Source of the DNA: Roseomonas sp.
Lineage (GTDB): Bacteria; Pseudomonadota; Alphaproteobacteria; Acetobacterales; Acetobacteraceae
Direction of reading: 5' to 3'
Length of the DNA: 64,000 nucleotides
Assembly: GCA_020249925.1 (NCBI GenBank)
Contig: JADCER010000008.1
Span: 1-64,000, forward strand
Shown here: in pieces, positions 8,288 through 16,686 of the stretch
How the letters are laid out: every line of letters starts with the position of its first letter
Numbering within the stretch: the stretch's first letter is position 1
Notes under the pieces: model-generated
Databases searched by the model: none
What the model was told of the DNA's origin: nothing
Seen by the model: the letters and a program-made list of their open reading frames with translations, nothing else
Position numbers and translations under genes: made by a program

Positions 8288-9267
8288 AGGATCATGTTGC
8301 CATCATTGGCGCAGGCGCCTGGGGCACGGCGCTGGCCATTCAGGCGTATCGTGCGGGTCAGCGCGCTATGCTCTGGGCGCGTGATCCGGCGCGTGCGGCA
8401 CTGATCGAACAAAGCCGCGCGAATGAGCGTTTGCTGCCAGGCGTCATCCTGCCCGATGGCATCAGCATCACCGCCGATGCGGGGCAAGCGTTGGAAGGCG
8501 CGGCGCTGATCCTGCTGGTGGTACCGGCGCAGGCGCTGCGCGCGGTGCTGCAAAGCCTGCCGGTGCTGCCCGCCCCTCTGTTGATTTGTGCCAAGGGTGT
8601 TGAGGCAGGCAGCCTGATGCTGCCGCTTGAAATCCTCGCGGATACGCATCCGCGTAGTGTCGCCGGCGTGCTGAGCGGCCCTAATTTCGCCCATGAAATT
8701 GCGCGCGGCCTGCCCGCTGCGGCGGTTGTGGCCAGCCTTGATGCCGGCTTGCGCGCGCTTGGTGTGGCACGGCTTGGGTCAGCGAGTTTCCGGCTTTACG
8801 GCGGTGATGATCCTGTAGGTGCGGAAATTGGCGGCGCAGCCAAGAATGTGATTGCCATTGCTGCTGGCGCGGTGATGGGCGCAGGCCTTGGTGAAAATGC
8901 GCGCGCCGCGTTGATCACGCGCGGTCTTGCGGAAATTGCGCGCCTGGCCAGCGCGCTTGGTGGCCGCGCTGACACGGTTTCAGGCCTTTCCGGGCTTGGT
9001 GATTTGCTGCTGACGGCAACGGGGGCGGGCAGCCGCAATACCTCGCTTGGCATGGCGCTTGGGCGCGGTGAAAACTTGGCTGACATTCTCGCCGCGCGGC
9101 AGGGTGTCACGGAAGGGGTGACGACGGCGCCCGCCTTGGTTGCGCGCGCGGCACAGCTTGGCGTTGACCTGCCGATTTGCGGCGCGGTGGCGGCGCTGGT
9201 GCGCGGCAAGGTGACGGTGCAGGAAGCAGTGGCGCGGTTGCTGGCGCGGCCGCAGCGCGATGAATAA
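8272..9267 (+). CDS. gpsA: Glycerol-3-phosphate dehydrogenase [NAD(P)+]
   Basis: The protein has the N-terminal Rossmann motif GAGAWGTALA, LSGPNFAHEIA, the catalytic Lys in GGAAKNVIAIAAG and the C-terminal signature GLSGLGDLLLTATG with SRN. It reduces dihydroxyacetone phosphate to sn-glycerol-3-phosphate for phospholipid synthesis. Two starts are possible: ATG at 8272, preceded by GGGAAG, giving a 16-base overlap with rlmJ; or ATG at 8284, which forms an ATGA overlap with the rlmJ stop. The second would remove only four residues. Confidence 0.95.
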   Translation: MAETMKDHVAIIGAGAWGTALAIQAYRAGQRAMLWARDPARAALIEQSRANERLLPGVILPDGISITADAGQALEGAALILLVVPAQALRAVLQSLPVLPAPLLICAKGVEAGSLMLPLEILADTHPRSVAGVLSGPNFAHEIARGLPAAAVVASLDAGLRALGVARLGSASFRLYGGDDPVGAEIGGAAKNVIAIAAGAVMGAGLGENARAALITRGLAEIARLASALGGRADTVSGLSGLGDLLLTATGAGSRNTSLGMALGRGENLADILAARQGVTEGVTTAPALVARAAQLGVDLPICGAVAALVRGKVTVQEAVARLLARPQRDE

Positions 9268-9328
9268 GGCACGCGAAGCAATGCCCTAAAGTCGGAATAT
9301 CGCGCAGGATGCCCTGCTTGGCTTACGC

Positions 9329-9356
9329 TTGACCGGCGCCGGAGGACTGTTACCCT
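9329..9356 (+). promoter_or_regulatory. Possible sigma-70 promoter for the sensor-MFS operon
   Basis: TTGACC at 9329-9334 and TACCCT at 9351-9356 are separated by 16 bases, about 40 bases upstream of the GTG start at 9396. The -35 is good and the -10 is weak, so this is only a candidate. Confidence 0.25.
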
Positions 9357-9395
9357 AGAGTACAAATTTCCTGGTTTTATTGGAGGCATTCGTCG

Positions 9396-10175
9396 GTGCG
9401 TCTGGGGCTTTTGCCATCGCAAGGGGGTCATTTGCCTCTATGGCTCCGGCTCGGCGTGCATATCTCGCTCATCATTGCCCTGGCCATCGGGCTGATCAGT
9501 TTTTTGAATTACTATAATTTCGAAAAATCCTTCCGTGAACTGAACGTCTCACGCGTGAGTGTCGTTGCACGCGATCTGCGCCAAGCGATTGAAGTTGGGC
9601 TCAATATCGGTCTCGCGCCGCGCGACAACCTGGAACTTGCGCGGGAAATCGCCGCCGCCAGGGATCGCACCACCGGGTTGCGCTTCGCAGCGGTGATTGA
9701 TGAACAGGGCCGCAGGCTTCTGGAACTGGGCTCTGCTGGCGCTGATCAGGATTGGGGCTTGCGGCTGGATGGGCAGGGTTGGCTTGGTGAAGATGCGGTC
9801 AGCTACCAGATCGGCTTGCCTTATCGGAACAGCTTCGGCCTGATTTCTGGCGCCATTATTCTTGGTTACGACAAGGCCGAGATTGACCGCGCAACCGCAA
9901 AGATGCGCGGGGCGCTGCTGGTTGATTGGATGATCGCCGTCCTGGCCGTCAGCCTTTTGGTCATGCTTGGCACTTGGCTCATCACGCGTCGGCTTCGGCA
10001 TGAACTTGATGTCGCTGAAAGCGCCCTTAAGGTCACTGATCGCGATGCGGCAGTGCCCAAGCTGCACTTGCCAATCCTTGGTGAGGAGGTTGAGCAAGGC
10101 ATTTCGGATCTTGTTCGGAAGCGGGCGTCACTGATGGAAGGCGCAGCAGAAAAACCGGCCCTTTCCGCACAATGA
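9396..10175 (+). CDS. Two-TM sensor-like membrane protein without output domain
   Basis: A GTG start at 9396 follows TGGAGG and gives 259 residues. TM1 spans about 17-38 and TM2 about 174-196. Between them lies a periplasmic domain of about 135 residues with a Cache-like pattern (ARDLRQAIEVGLNIGLAP, then FAAVIDEQGRRLLELG). The cytoplasmic tail of about 60 residues looks HAMP-like at most and has no kinase, GGDEF or methyl-accepting region. The stop overlaps the next gene by 4 bases. The layout resembles the N-terminal third of the neighbouring MFS fusion, so the two may form a heteromeric sensor. Function is unknown. Confidence 0.75.
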   Translation: MRLGLLPSQGGHLPLWLRLGVHISLIIALAIGLISFLNYYNFEKSFRELNVSRVSVVARDLRQAIEVGLNIGLAPRDNLELAREIAAARDRTTGLRFAAVIDEQGRRLLELGSAGADQDWGLRLDGQGWLGEDAVSYQIGLPYRNSFGLISGAIILGYDKAEIDRATAKMRGALLVDWMIAVLAVSLLVMLGTWLITRRLRHELDVAESALKVTDRDAAVPKLHLPILGEEVEQGISDLVRKRASLMEGAAEKPALSAQ

Positions 10176-12172
10176 GGGCGATACGGCGCGACCTGTTCAT
10201 CCTGACCGCTTTGGTCCTGATGCTGGCGGCTGCTTTCGTGTCCTTTCGCGCGGGGCTCTATGCGGAAGAACATCTGGTCAAGGAACGCCTTGGCGTCCAA
10301 CGGGAAATCGGCCTTTCGGTTGCGGCCGTGATCGAAAAGGCCTTGTCCTATGGCGTTCCGTTTGAGCGCCTGGTGGATGTGGACCGCTATCTGGAAGCGG
10401 TGAAACAGGATAATCCGGAACTTGACTATCTGATCGTTTTGGACAGGAACGGCACGCAGCGCTATTCAACGGAACTGCGCGCCTTGGAAGGGCGCAGCGT
10501 TCTTTTGGGTGCCCTTTCGCGCTTGGCCGAAATTGAAGGTGTTGCAGTCGCTGGCCAGTATTTCAACATGGCCATACCGATCAAGCTGAACTATCGGCCC
10601 ATAGGGTGGCTGCATATTGGCGAAAGGTCGAATTTCATCGCAAAGCTGATGTGGGATATCGCCTTTGATATCCTGGCCGTCCTGGTTGTCGCGATATTGG
10701 TGGCCTTTGAATTGCTGCGCCTGATGTTGGCAGCCGCCTTTACAAGCCCGCTCCGCGCCATGCAGGAGGTGCTTTCCGGCGTATCGCGTGGGGATTATCG
10801 TCAGTATTTGCCGCGTGATTTCTTCGGCGGCATCGGGCGCCTGAATCGCGCCATCAATGCGGGTTTGGATGCCATCAATCAAAGCGCCCGCGCGCGTCAG
10901 GCAGCGGGTAGGGAACTCCCGGCGGGAAATCTGTTCGACTTGTCCAATACGCGTCAGGCGCTGCGGATCAATGCCGTTGAAAATATCGGCTGGCCATTTT
11001 TCCTGCTGATTTTCTCGGAATCGCTTTCTCTCTCGTTTTTTCCGATTTTCGTCTCGCAATTCGTGGATTCGAACTCCACCATTTCCCAGAGTATTGTCAT
11101 CGGTCTGCCCATCACGGTTTTCATGCTGGTCTGGGCCGTTACCATGCCCTATGCGGGCGCCTGTTGTGACAGGATTGGCTTTCGCAAGGCATTCGGCCTT
11201 GGTGCCCTGATAACCACGTTGGGCCTGATCCTGACTGCCTTCGCGGAAAGCATGCTGCAATTGCTGCTTTGGCGGTCACTGACAGCGGTGGGTTATGGCT
11301 TGGTCTATGTCACCACCCAGGCCTATATCACGGCGCATTTCCCGCCAGCGGAACGGACACGCGGACAGGCTCTTTTTCTGACCACTTTCTTCGCGGGCTC
11401 ACTCTGCGGCGCCGCCATTGGTGGGATCCTGGTGGATCGGCTGGGCTTTGAGAAGACCTTCCTGCTTTCGGGCGGGTTGAGCGCGGTGGCTTCCTTCTAT
11501 GTCCTGCGCTTCATGAGCAAATCTGTCGGTCAGGCAACAACCAGGAAGACCCTTGCCCTTGGTGATTTCGGCCTTCTTCTAAGGCAGCGGCAATTCGCGG
11601 TGATCACCTTCCTGTCGGCCGTGCCGGCCAAGGTCGCCCTGGCGGGCTTTCTTTACTATTCGATACCGCTTTATCTGAAAGAATTGGGCCATGACCAGTC
11701 CAGTACCGGGCGCATCATGATGGCCTATGGCCTGGTGATCATCATGCTGAGCCCCCTGGTCGCCCAATTCGCCGATCGCGCGACGCATCGTTGGCGCTTT
11801 GTCATGATTGGCGGCTATGCGGCTGCGCTTGCCGTTGCCATGCCGCTTTTCTTCGAAGGTGGCACCGGTGCGGCCCTTGCTGTCATCGGGCTTGGCATTG
11901 GGCACGCCATTGGCGTTTCATCCCAAATGACACTCATCAATGATCGGTGCGAAGACGTGGTGAAGGAAGTCGGGCAGGCTGCTGCCGTTGGTATCTTCCG
12001 CATGATTGAACGCATCGGCATGCTGCTGGGCCCCATATTGCTTGGCGCCATGATCGCGCTTTCAAATTTCGTCAATGCCTTCGTCGTCATGGCGGGGCTG
12101 ATTTTCCTGGCAACGACAGCCTTCACCTTGTTGCTGTTCCTGCCTGAAAAACGCCCGATGCCGCCATCATGA
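10172..12172 (+). CDS. Sensor-MFS fusion: Cache/HAMP-like N-terminus joined to a major facilitator domain
   Basis: The 666-residue protein has TM1 at about 9-27, a periplasmic sensor-like domain at about 30-155 (EKALSYGVPFERL, then LDYLIVLDRNGTQRYST), TM2 at about 164-184, and a HAMP-like linker at about 185-245 (PLRAMQEVLSGVSRGDY). A complete 12-helix MFS domain then runs from about 270 to 656, with motif A DRIGFRK at 333-339 and a repeat-like VDRLGFEK at 421-428. Standard MFS carriers are about 400 residues and have no such sensor. It is coupled to both neighbours by 4-base overlaps or close spacing. I infer a transporter gated or directed by a periplasmic signal; the substrate is unknown. 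Confidence 0.85.
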   Translation: MRAIRRDLFILTALVLMLAAAFVSFRAGLYAEEHLVKERLGVQREIGLSVAAVIEKALSYGVPFERLVDVDRYLEAVKQDNPELDYLIVLDRNGTQRYSTELRALEGRSVLLGALSRLAEIEGVAVAGQYFNMAIPIKLNYRPIGWLHIGERSNFIAKLMWDIAFDILAVLVVAILVAFELLRLMLAAAFTSPLRAMQEVLSGVSRGDYRQYLPRDFFGGIGRLNRAINAGLDAINQSARARQAAGRELPAGNLFDLSNTRQALRINAVENIGWPFFLLIFSESLSLSFFPIFVSQFVDSNSTISQSIVIGLPITVFMLVWAVTMPYAGACCDRIGFRKAFGLGALITTLGLILTAFAESMLQLLLWRSLTAVGYGLVYVTTQAYITAHFPPAERTRGQALFLTTFFAGSLCGAAIGGILVDRLGFEKTFLLSGGLSAVASFYVLRFMSKSVGQATTRKTLALGDFGLLLRQRQFAVITFLSAVPAKVALAGFLYYSIPLYLKELGHDQSSTGRIMMAYGLVIIMLSPLVAQFADRATHRWRFVMIGGYAAALAVAMPLFFEGGTGAALAVIGLGIGHAIGVSSQMTLINDRCEDVVKEVGQAAAVGIFRMIERIGMLLGPILLGAMIALSNFVNAFVVMAGLIFLATTAFTLLLFLPEKRPMPPS

Positions 12173-12186
12173 AAACAGGAGAAGCC

Positions 12187-13200
12187 ATGCGCAGATTACT
12201 CATCGGTGGCCTGCTCAGCCTGCCGCTCTCCAAGCCGTTTCTGGTGCGAAGCGCCGCGGCACAACGAAGCAATTATACGGTGATGCTGATCCTTTTCCGA
12301 GGCCAGACTGCGGCGGAAGAAGCCTTCATGCTTTATTTGAAGGAACGTCTTCCGGTGGAATTCCTGATCCGTGATATTGATGGTGACCGCACGAAGATCC
12401 GGCAATTCCTCAATGAAGCGCGGCAAAGGCGCGTTGATCTGGTCTATACTTTCGGAACAACGGTGACGCAGGAAGTGGTGGGCGTTCTGGGTTCAGTGGA
12501 TCGCAATCGGCATCTTGTTGATATCCCGGTGGTCTTCAATATCGTAGCCGATCCTGTGGGTGCCGGGCTTGCCGATGGGCTTGCCCCAACCGGGCGCAAT
12601 GTGACCGGGGTTTCGCACCTGGTTCCGCTCCGGGATCAGATCAGTGCCATGCAGCGTTTCGCAACGGTTCGCAGACTGGGCGTTGTCTATAATGTCTCAG
12701 AAGTGAATTCCCTGCTGGCCGTGGTCCAACTGCGTCAGCTTGCGAATATTCTTGAATATGAATTGCTGGAAGCGCCGCTTGGCACCGGCCATCGCCCCAG
12801 CACGAGTGAGATCGAGCAGGCGATGGAAAGGATGCTCCCAGGCAGGCCCGATTTCATCTACTTGCCCTCTGATTCATCCATGATTGCCAATGCACAGACC
12901 ATTGTGCGGCTTGCCACTGCAGCGAAGGTGCCGGTCATTTCCGCGACCGAGGGCCCCATTTATGAAGCAGGGGCGCTGGTTGGCATGGTGACCAAATATG
13001 TGAATGCCGGCGCCTTTGCCGGCTATAAGGCCGAGCAGATTCTTCTCAGAAGGCAAGCGGTGGGCGCAATTCCCATCGAAAGATTGCAGCGCTATTCGCT
13101 GGTCATCAACATGAATGCAGCGGCACAGCTTGGCATTTATCCGCCGCTTGATCTGCTGAGGATCGCTGAACTGGTCGGAACGCCTACTGGCACGCGCTAG
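12187..13200 (+). CDS. ABC-type substrate-binding protein (PF04392-like), orphan
   Basis: The protein resembles the ABC_sub_bind family: TVMLILFRGQTAAEEAF, LVYTFGTTVTQEV, VVFNIVADPVGAGL, NVTGVSHLVPL and a C-terminal INMNAAAQLGI. A signal peptide of about 26 residues ends SAAAQ. I prefer the ATG at 12187, preceded by AGGAGA at 5-6 bases; an earlier ATG at 12169 would make an ATGA overlap with the MFS gene. No ABC permease or ATPase is nearby, so it probably presents a ligand to the sensor-like membrane proteins encoded upstream rather than to an importer. That role is inference. Confidence 0.8.
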   Translation: MRRLLIGGLLSLPLSKPFLVRSAAAQRSNYTVMLILFRGQTAAEEAFMLYLKERLPVEFLIRDIDGDRTKIRQFLNEARQRRVDLVYTFGTTVTQEVVGVLGSVDRNRHLVDIPVVFNIVADPVGAGLADGLAPTGRNVTGVSHLVPLRDQISAMQRFATVRRLGVVYNVSEVNSLLAVVQLRQLANILEYELLEAPLGTGHRPSTSEIEQAMERMLPGRPDFIYLPSDSSMIANAQTIVRLATAAKVPVISATEGPIYEAGALVGMVTKYVNAGAFAGYKAEQILLRRQAVGAIPIERLQRYSLVINMNAAAQLGIYPPLDLLRIAELVGTPTGTR

Positions 13201-13436
13201 TGGTGCGACTCATGGTGACCTGTCCCCTGCCCAAAAAGCCCCTGCGCACCACTCGCCGTATATTTGGTGGGCCGATTCACGCCGCTGTCGGGAACCGACA
13301 GCGGCGATCGGACCACGAGTGGTGCGATGCATCCTGACCTATCCCCTGCCGAAAAAGCCCCCGCGCACCACTCGCCGTATATTTGGTGGGCCGATTCACG
13401 CCGCTGTCGGGAACCGACAGCGGCGATCGGACCACT
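13199..13436. repeat. Two tandem 119-bp units, each with a large hairpin
   Basis: Copies run 13199-13317 and 13318-13436 and differ at only a few bases. Each holds a perfect 12-bp inverted repeat, CGCCGCTGTCGG with its complement around a GAA loop (13280-13306 and 13399-13425). This is extended outward by CCGAT/ATCGG arms, with TCA bulged on the 5' side. Each copy also has AGTGGTGCG near its start and CGCACCACT about 40 bases later. They sit between the binding-protein gene and hemD. The remaining bases up to 13517 hold nothing recognisable. Confidence 0.9.
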
Positions 13437-13517
13437 AGGCCAAGCGTCTGGGCTAAGCATGCGCGAGGCCTGCCAGCATCCTCGCCAACCGCGCCCGATC
13501 AGGTCTAGCCTTGCGCC

Positions 13518-14255
13518 ATGCCGCGCCAAGCCGCCCGCGCTTCACGCGCCATTCTGATCACCCGCCCGGAACCCGGCGCGGCGGAGTCCGCGCGCGCTGT
13601 TGCAGCCCTTGGGTGGGAAGCGGTGCTGGCGCCCGCGCTGACGCTCACTGCCCTGCCCTTGAAGGCGCCCGGCAATTGCCAAGCGATCATCGTCACCAGC
13701 CGCGCCGCCGCCCGCGCCTTGCCACCCGCCGTGCTACCCGTGATTGCGGTGGGCGAAGCGACCGCCACCGAGGCCCGCGCGCGCGGTTTTGCCGATGTGC
13801 GTGCCGCGGCAGGGGATGCGCAGGCGCTCGCGGCGCTGATTGGCGCAACGCTCAAGCCCGAAGCAGGCACGCTTTGCCTTGCGGTTGGCGAAGGCTATGC
13901 GCTTGATCTCGCCTCTGCCTTGCGCGCCAAGGGATTTCGCGTGCTCCGCCGCGTGGTTTATGCGGCGCGGCCCAGCGCCGCATTGCCAGCAGAAGCGCTT
14001 CAAGCCATTCGGGAAAGGCGCATCCATGCCGCGCTTTTCACCTCGCCACGCTCAGCACTAGTGGCAATGCGCTTGCTGGCTGATGCTGGTTTGCACAAGG
14101 CAGCCCAGAACATTATCGCCATCGCGCTCAGCCCGCGCATTGCCGCCGCCCTTGCCGCCCTGCCCTGGGCGGAAATCCGCACGGCAAGCCGGCCAGATCA
14201 CGCCGCCTTGTTGGCATGCCTTGGCCCCGCGGATGTGCTAAAGGCTCCCGCATGA
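13518..14255 (+). CDS. hemD: Uroporphyrinogen-III synthase
   Basis: The 245-residue protein shows the two-domain HemD pattern: ILITRPEPGAAESARAVAALGWEAVLAPAL at the start of domain one, AIIVTSRAAARAL, VIAVGEATATEARARGF, and ALFTSPRSALVAM plus IIAIALSPRIAAAL in the second half. HemD cyclises hydroxymethylbilane to uroporphyrinogen III. The family is poorly conserved, and the call is supported by the downstream HemX/mitofilin-like and HemY genes. hemC is not adjacent. The stop overlaps the next start in an ATGA. Confidence 0.88.
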   Translation: MPRQAARASRAILITRPEPGAAESARAVAALGWEAVLAPALTLTALPLKAPGNCQAIIVTSRAAARALPPAVLPVIAVGEATATEARARGFADVRAAAGDAQALAALIGATLKPEAGTLCLAVGEGYALDLASALRAKGFRVLRRVVYAARPSAALPAEALQAIRERRIHAALFTSPRSALVAMRLLADAGLHKAAQNIIAIALSPRIAAALAALPWAEIRTASRPDHAALLACLGPADVLKAPA

Positions 14256-15364
14256 GCGATACCTCCCCCGCCCCCAAGCGCCGCCTTGATCCGCTTTTGC
14301 TGCCGCTTTTTGCCGGCGGCGCGGTACTGGTTTTGGCGCTTGGCTGGCTGCTGATCACGCCACGCCCCAGCGCCCCGCCCCTGCCCAATCTCGGCCCGCT
14401 GGAAGCTCGGCTTGCCGCCCTGGAAGGGCGCCCCGGCTTCAACGCCGCGCCACTCGAAACCCGCATCACCGCGCTGGAAGCGCGGCCACGCGCCACCGCC
14501 GCCCCTGATCTGGCGCCTCTTCTGCAGCGGCTTGAAGCGCTGGAAGGCCGCCTTGCCGGGTTGGAAGGCAGGCCTGCGCCAAGCCTGGATGTCTCAGGCC
14601 TCGCCCCGCGTACCCTGGCCGAGACACTGGCAACACGGATCGATCGCCTGACCGAGCGGCAGGATGCGCTGGCCGCCCGGCTGCAAGCCGCCGATGCCGA
14701 GGCTTTGCGCCGGACCGAGGATCTGGCGCGCAGCCTACTGATCCGCCTGGAAGCCGCCGAAAAGGCTGAAGCGGAGCGCATCGCCGCCGCAGGTGCCGCT
14801 TTGGAAGGCCGCTTGGCCGGTGCCGAATCCGCGCTTGGCGCCCGCATGCAGGCCCTTGAAGCGGCGCAGGCGCGCATCGCGGGGATTGAGGCGCGGACCA
14901 ATCGCGTGCAGGCCATTGCGGCGCTGCGTGCGCGACTGGATGCAGGACAGGCGCTGGGGCCGGCGCTTGCGCCCTTCCCCAACCCGCCGGCGGCGCTGAG
15001 CCGCTTCGCCTTGGCCAGCCCGCCCACCGAAGCCGCACTTCGCTTGGCGTTTGAAGACGCTGCCCGCGCGGCCCGCGCCGCGAGTGAACCCGCGCGAGAA
15101 GGCCAATCCATTCTGGAAAGCGCCTCTGCCCGGCTTGCCGGCCTGATCACCATAAGGCGTGGCGAGACGATCATTTGGGGCGATGAGGCCGCTGCTGCCT
15201 TGGAAGCGGCGCGCCGCGCGCTCGAAGCGGGCGATCTGCCGGGGGCTTTGGGAAGGCTTTCGCCCCTGCCGCCCGCTGCCCGCACGGCCTTGGGCGCTTG
15301 GGAAGCCGAAGCGCAGGCGCTGCTCGCGGCGCGCGCGGCCATCATCACCCTGGCCGGGGGCTGA
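14252..15364 (+). CDS. Mitofilin/HemX-like inner-membrane coiled-coil protein
   Basis: The ATG at 14252 overlaps the hemD stop (ATGA), giving 370 residues. A short basic N-terminus is followed by one TM helix at about 17-37. Then come Pro-rich and Ala/Leu/Glu-rich repeats predicted to form long coiled coils to about residue 230 (ETRITALEARP, RLEALEGRLAGLEGRP). A globular C-terminus (QAIAALRARLDAGQALGPAL) follows, as in alphaproteobacterial mitofilin homologues. Such proteins lie between hemD and hemY across the class and are thought to act in membrane organisation or haem-pathway assembly. Exact function is unknown. Confidence 0.85.
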   Translation: MSDTSPAPKRRLDPLLLPLFAGGAVLVLALGWLLITPRPSAPPLPNLGPLEARLAALEGRPGFNAAPLETRITALEARPRATAAPDLAPLLQRLEALEGRLAGLEGRPAPSLDVSGLAPRTLAETLATRIDRLTERQDALAARLQAADAEALRRTEDLARSLLIRLEAAEKAEAERIAAAGAALEGRLAGAESALGARMQALEAAQARIAGIEARTNRVQAIAALRARLDAGQALGPALAPFPNPPAALSRFALASPPTEAALRLAFEDAARAARAASEPAREGQSILESASARLAGLITIRRGETIIWGDEAAAALEAARRALEAGDLPGALGRLSPLPPAARTALGAWEAEAQALLAARAAIITLAGG

Positions 15365-15370
15365 GGCGCC

Positions 15371-16618
15371 ATGCGCAAGGCGCTTTTGCTGCTGGCGGCG
15401 CTGGTTGCTGTCGCCGCCATCGCGCTTTGGCTGCTCAGGCTGGGCGGTTCGGTGGAAATCCGTGCTGGTGATTTCTGGGTGGGCCTGCCTGTGCCGGTGG
15501 CGGCGGCGATTTTGGCGCTTGGCTTCATTCTGCTGCATGGCGGCTTGCGGCTTTGGGCCTGGTCGCGCGCTGTACCCGGCAGGATGGCGCTGCGCCGTGC
15601 CGCCCGGCGCCGCGCGGATGGTGATGCGGCCATCACGCGTGCTCTGATTGCACTCGGTGCCGGCACCGCCCCGCGCGCCCTGGAAGAAACCCGCCGCGCC
15701 CGGGCGCTTTTGGGCGATACGCCACAAACCCTGCTGCTGGCAGCCGAGGCCGAAAAACTCGCCGGCAAGGAGGACGCAGCGGGCGCGATTTTCAAGAAAT
15801 TGTCGGAAGATTCCGCGGCACGTTTCCTTGGGCTGCGCGGGTTGTTGCGCCAGGCGATGCAGCGGGAGGATTGGCCCGAAGCCCAGCGCCTGGCGCGGGA
15901 GGCTGAGGCAGCGCAACCCGGTGCGGCGTGGCTCCGCGAAGAGCGTCGGCTGCTCGCGGAACGCACGCGGGATTGGCGTGAAGCGCTGGCGCTATGTCCG
16001 CCGGATGGCCCGCGCGCGGCCTTTGCGCTCGCGGCAGCGGCAGCGGAGCCTGATCCGGCCAAGGCGGCGGAATTGGAAAAACAGGCTGTTGCAGCGGATG
16101 CGAAATTCGCCCCGGCGGCTTTGGCGCAGGCGGCGCGGCTGATGGCTTCGGGCAGCCAGCGCCGCGCGCGCAATGTGCTGGAAGCCGCCTGGAATGCCGC
16201 GCCGCATCCGGATTTGGGCGCGGCCTGGATTGAGGCTGTGCCAGCGCCTTTGGCCCGCGTGAAGGCGGTGGAGGACCTGACGCATCGCAACCCCACCCAC
16301 CCCGAAGCGCGGCTTTTGATGGCGCGGGTCGCGCTGGCAGCCGGGCTCACGGGGCGGGCGCGTAGTGAATTGGATGGCTTGCTCGCCAGCGGCGCAGCGG
16401 ATCGGCGCGCCTTTCTGCTGTTTGCGGAATTGGAACGCGCCGAGCATGGCGATAGCGCCGAAGGCCGCGCGGCCGAGGCTGCTTGGCTCCGCGAAGCGGC
16501 CAATGCCGCCGGCGCGCCGCGCTGGCGCTGCGATGCCTGCGGGGCAGAACACAGCGCCTGGAAGCCCGATTGCGCGGCGTGTGGCGCGATGGGGCGCATC
16601 GGCTGGTCACGCCCCTGA
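15371..16618 (+). CDS. hemY: HemY-family TPR protein with C-terminal zinc ribbon
   Basis: The 415-residue protein has two N-terminal TM helices (about 4-22 and 41-60) flanking the conserved GGSVEIRAGDFWVGLPVP. A long Ala-rich TPR-like helical repeat region follows. The C-terminus has a CxxC...CxxC element (WRCDACGAEHSAW, CAACGAMG) that probably binds zinc, as seen in alphaproteobacterial HemY. It is not the protoporphyrinogen oxidase of the same name in Gram-positives. It follows the HemX-like gene by 6 bases and is probably a membrane scaffold for late haem steps. Confidence 0.85.
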   Translation: MRKALLLLAALVAVAAIALWLLRLGGSVEIRAGDFWVGLPVPVAAAILALGFILLHGGLRLWAWSRAVPGRMALRRAARRRADGDAAITRALIALGAGTAPRALEETRRARALLGDTPQTLLLAAEAEKLAGKEDAAGAIFKKLSEDSAARFLGLRGLLRQAMQREDWPEAQRLAREAEAAQPGAAWLREERRLLAERTRDWREALALCPPDGPRAAFALAAAAAEPDPAKAAELEKQAVAADAKFAPAALAQAARLMASGSQRRARNVLEAAWNAAPHPDLGAAWIEAVPAPLARVKAVEDLTHRNPTHPEARLLMARVALAAGLTGRARSELDGLLASGAADRRAFLLFAELERAEHGDSAEGRAAEAAWLREAANAAGAPRWRCDACGAEHSAWKPDCAACGAMGRIGWSRP

Positions 16619-16686
16619 CGCTGCCCACCTTGCCCGATGGCGCAAGCGCTGTATGGAAGCGCCAGGATTTGACAAGGAAACTGGCC

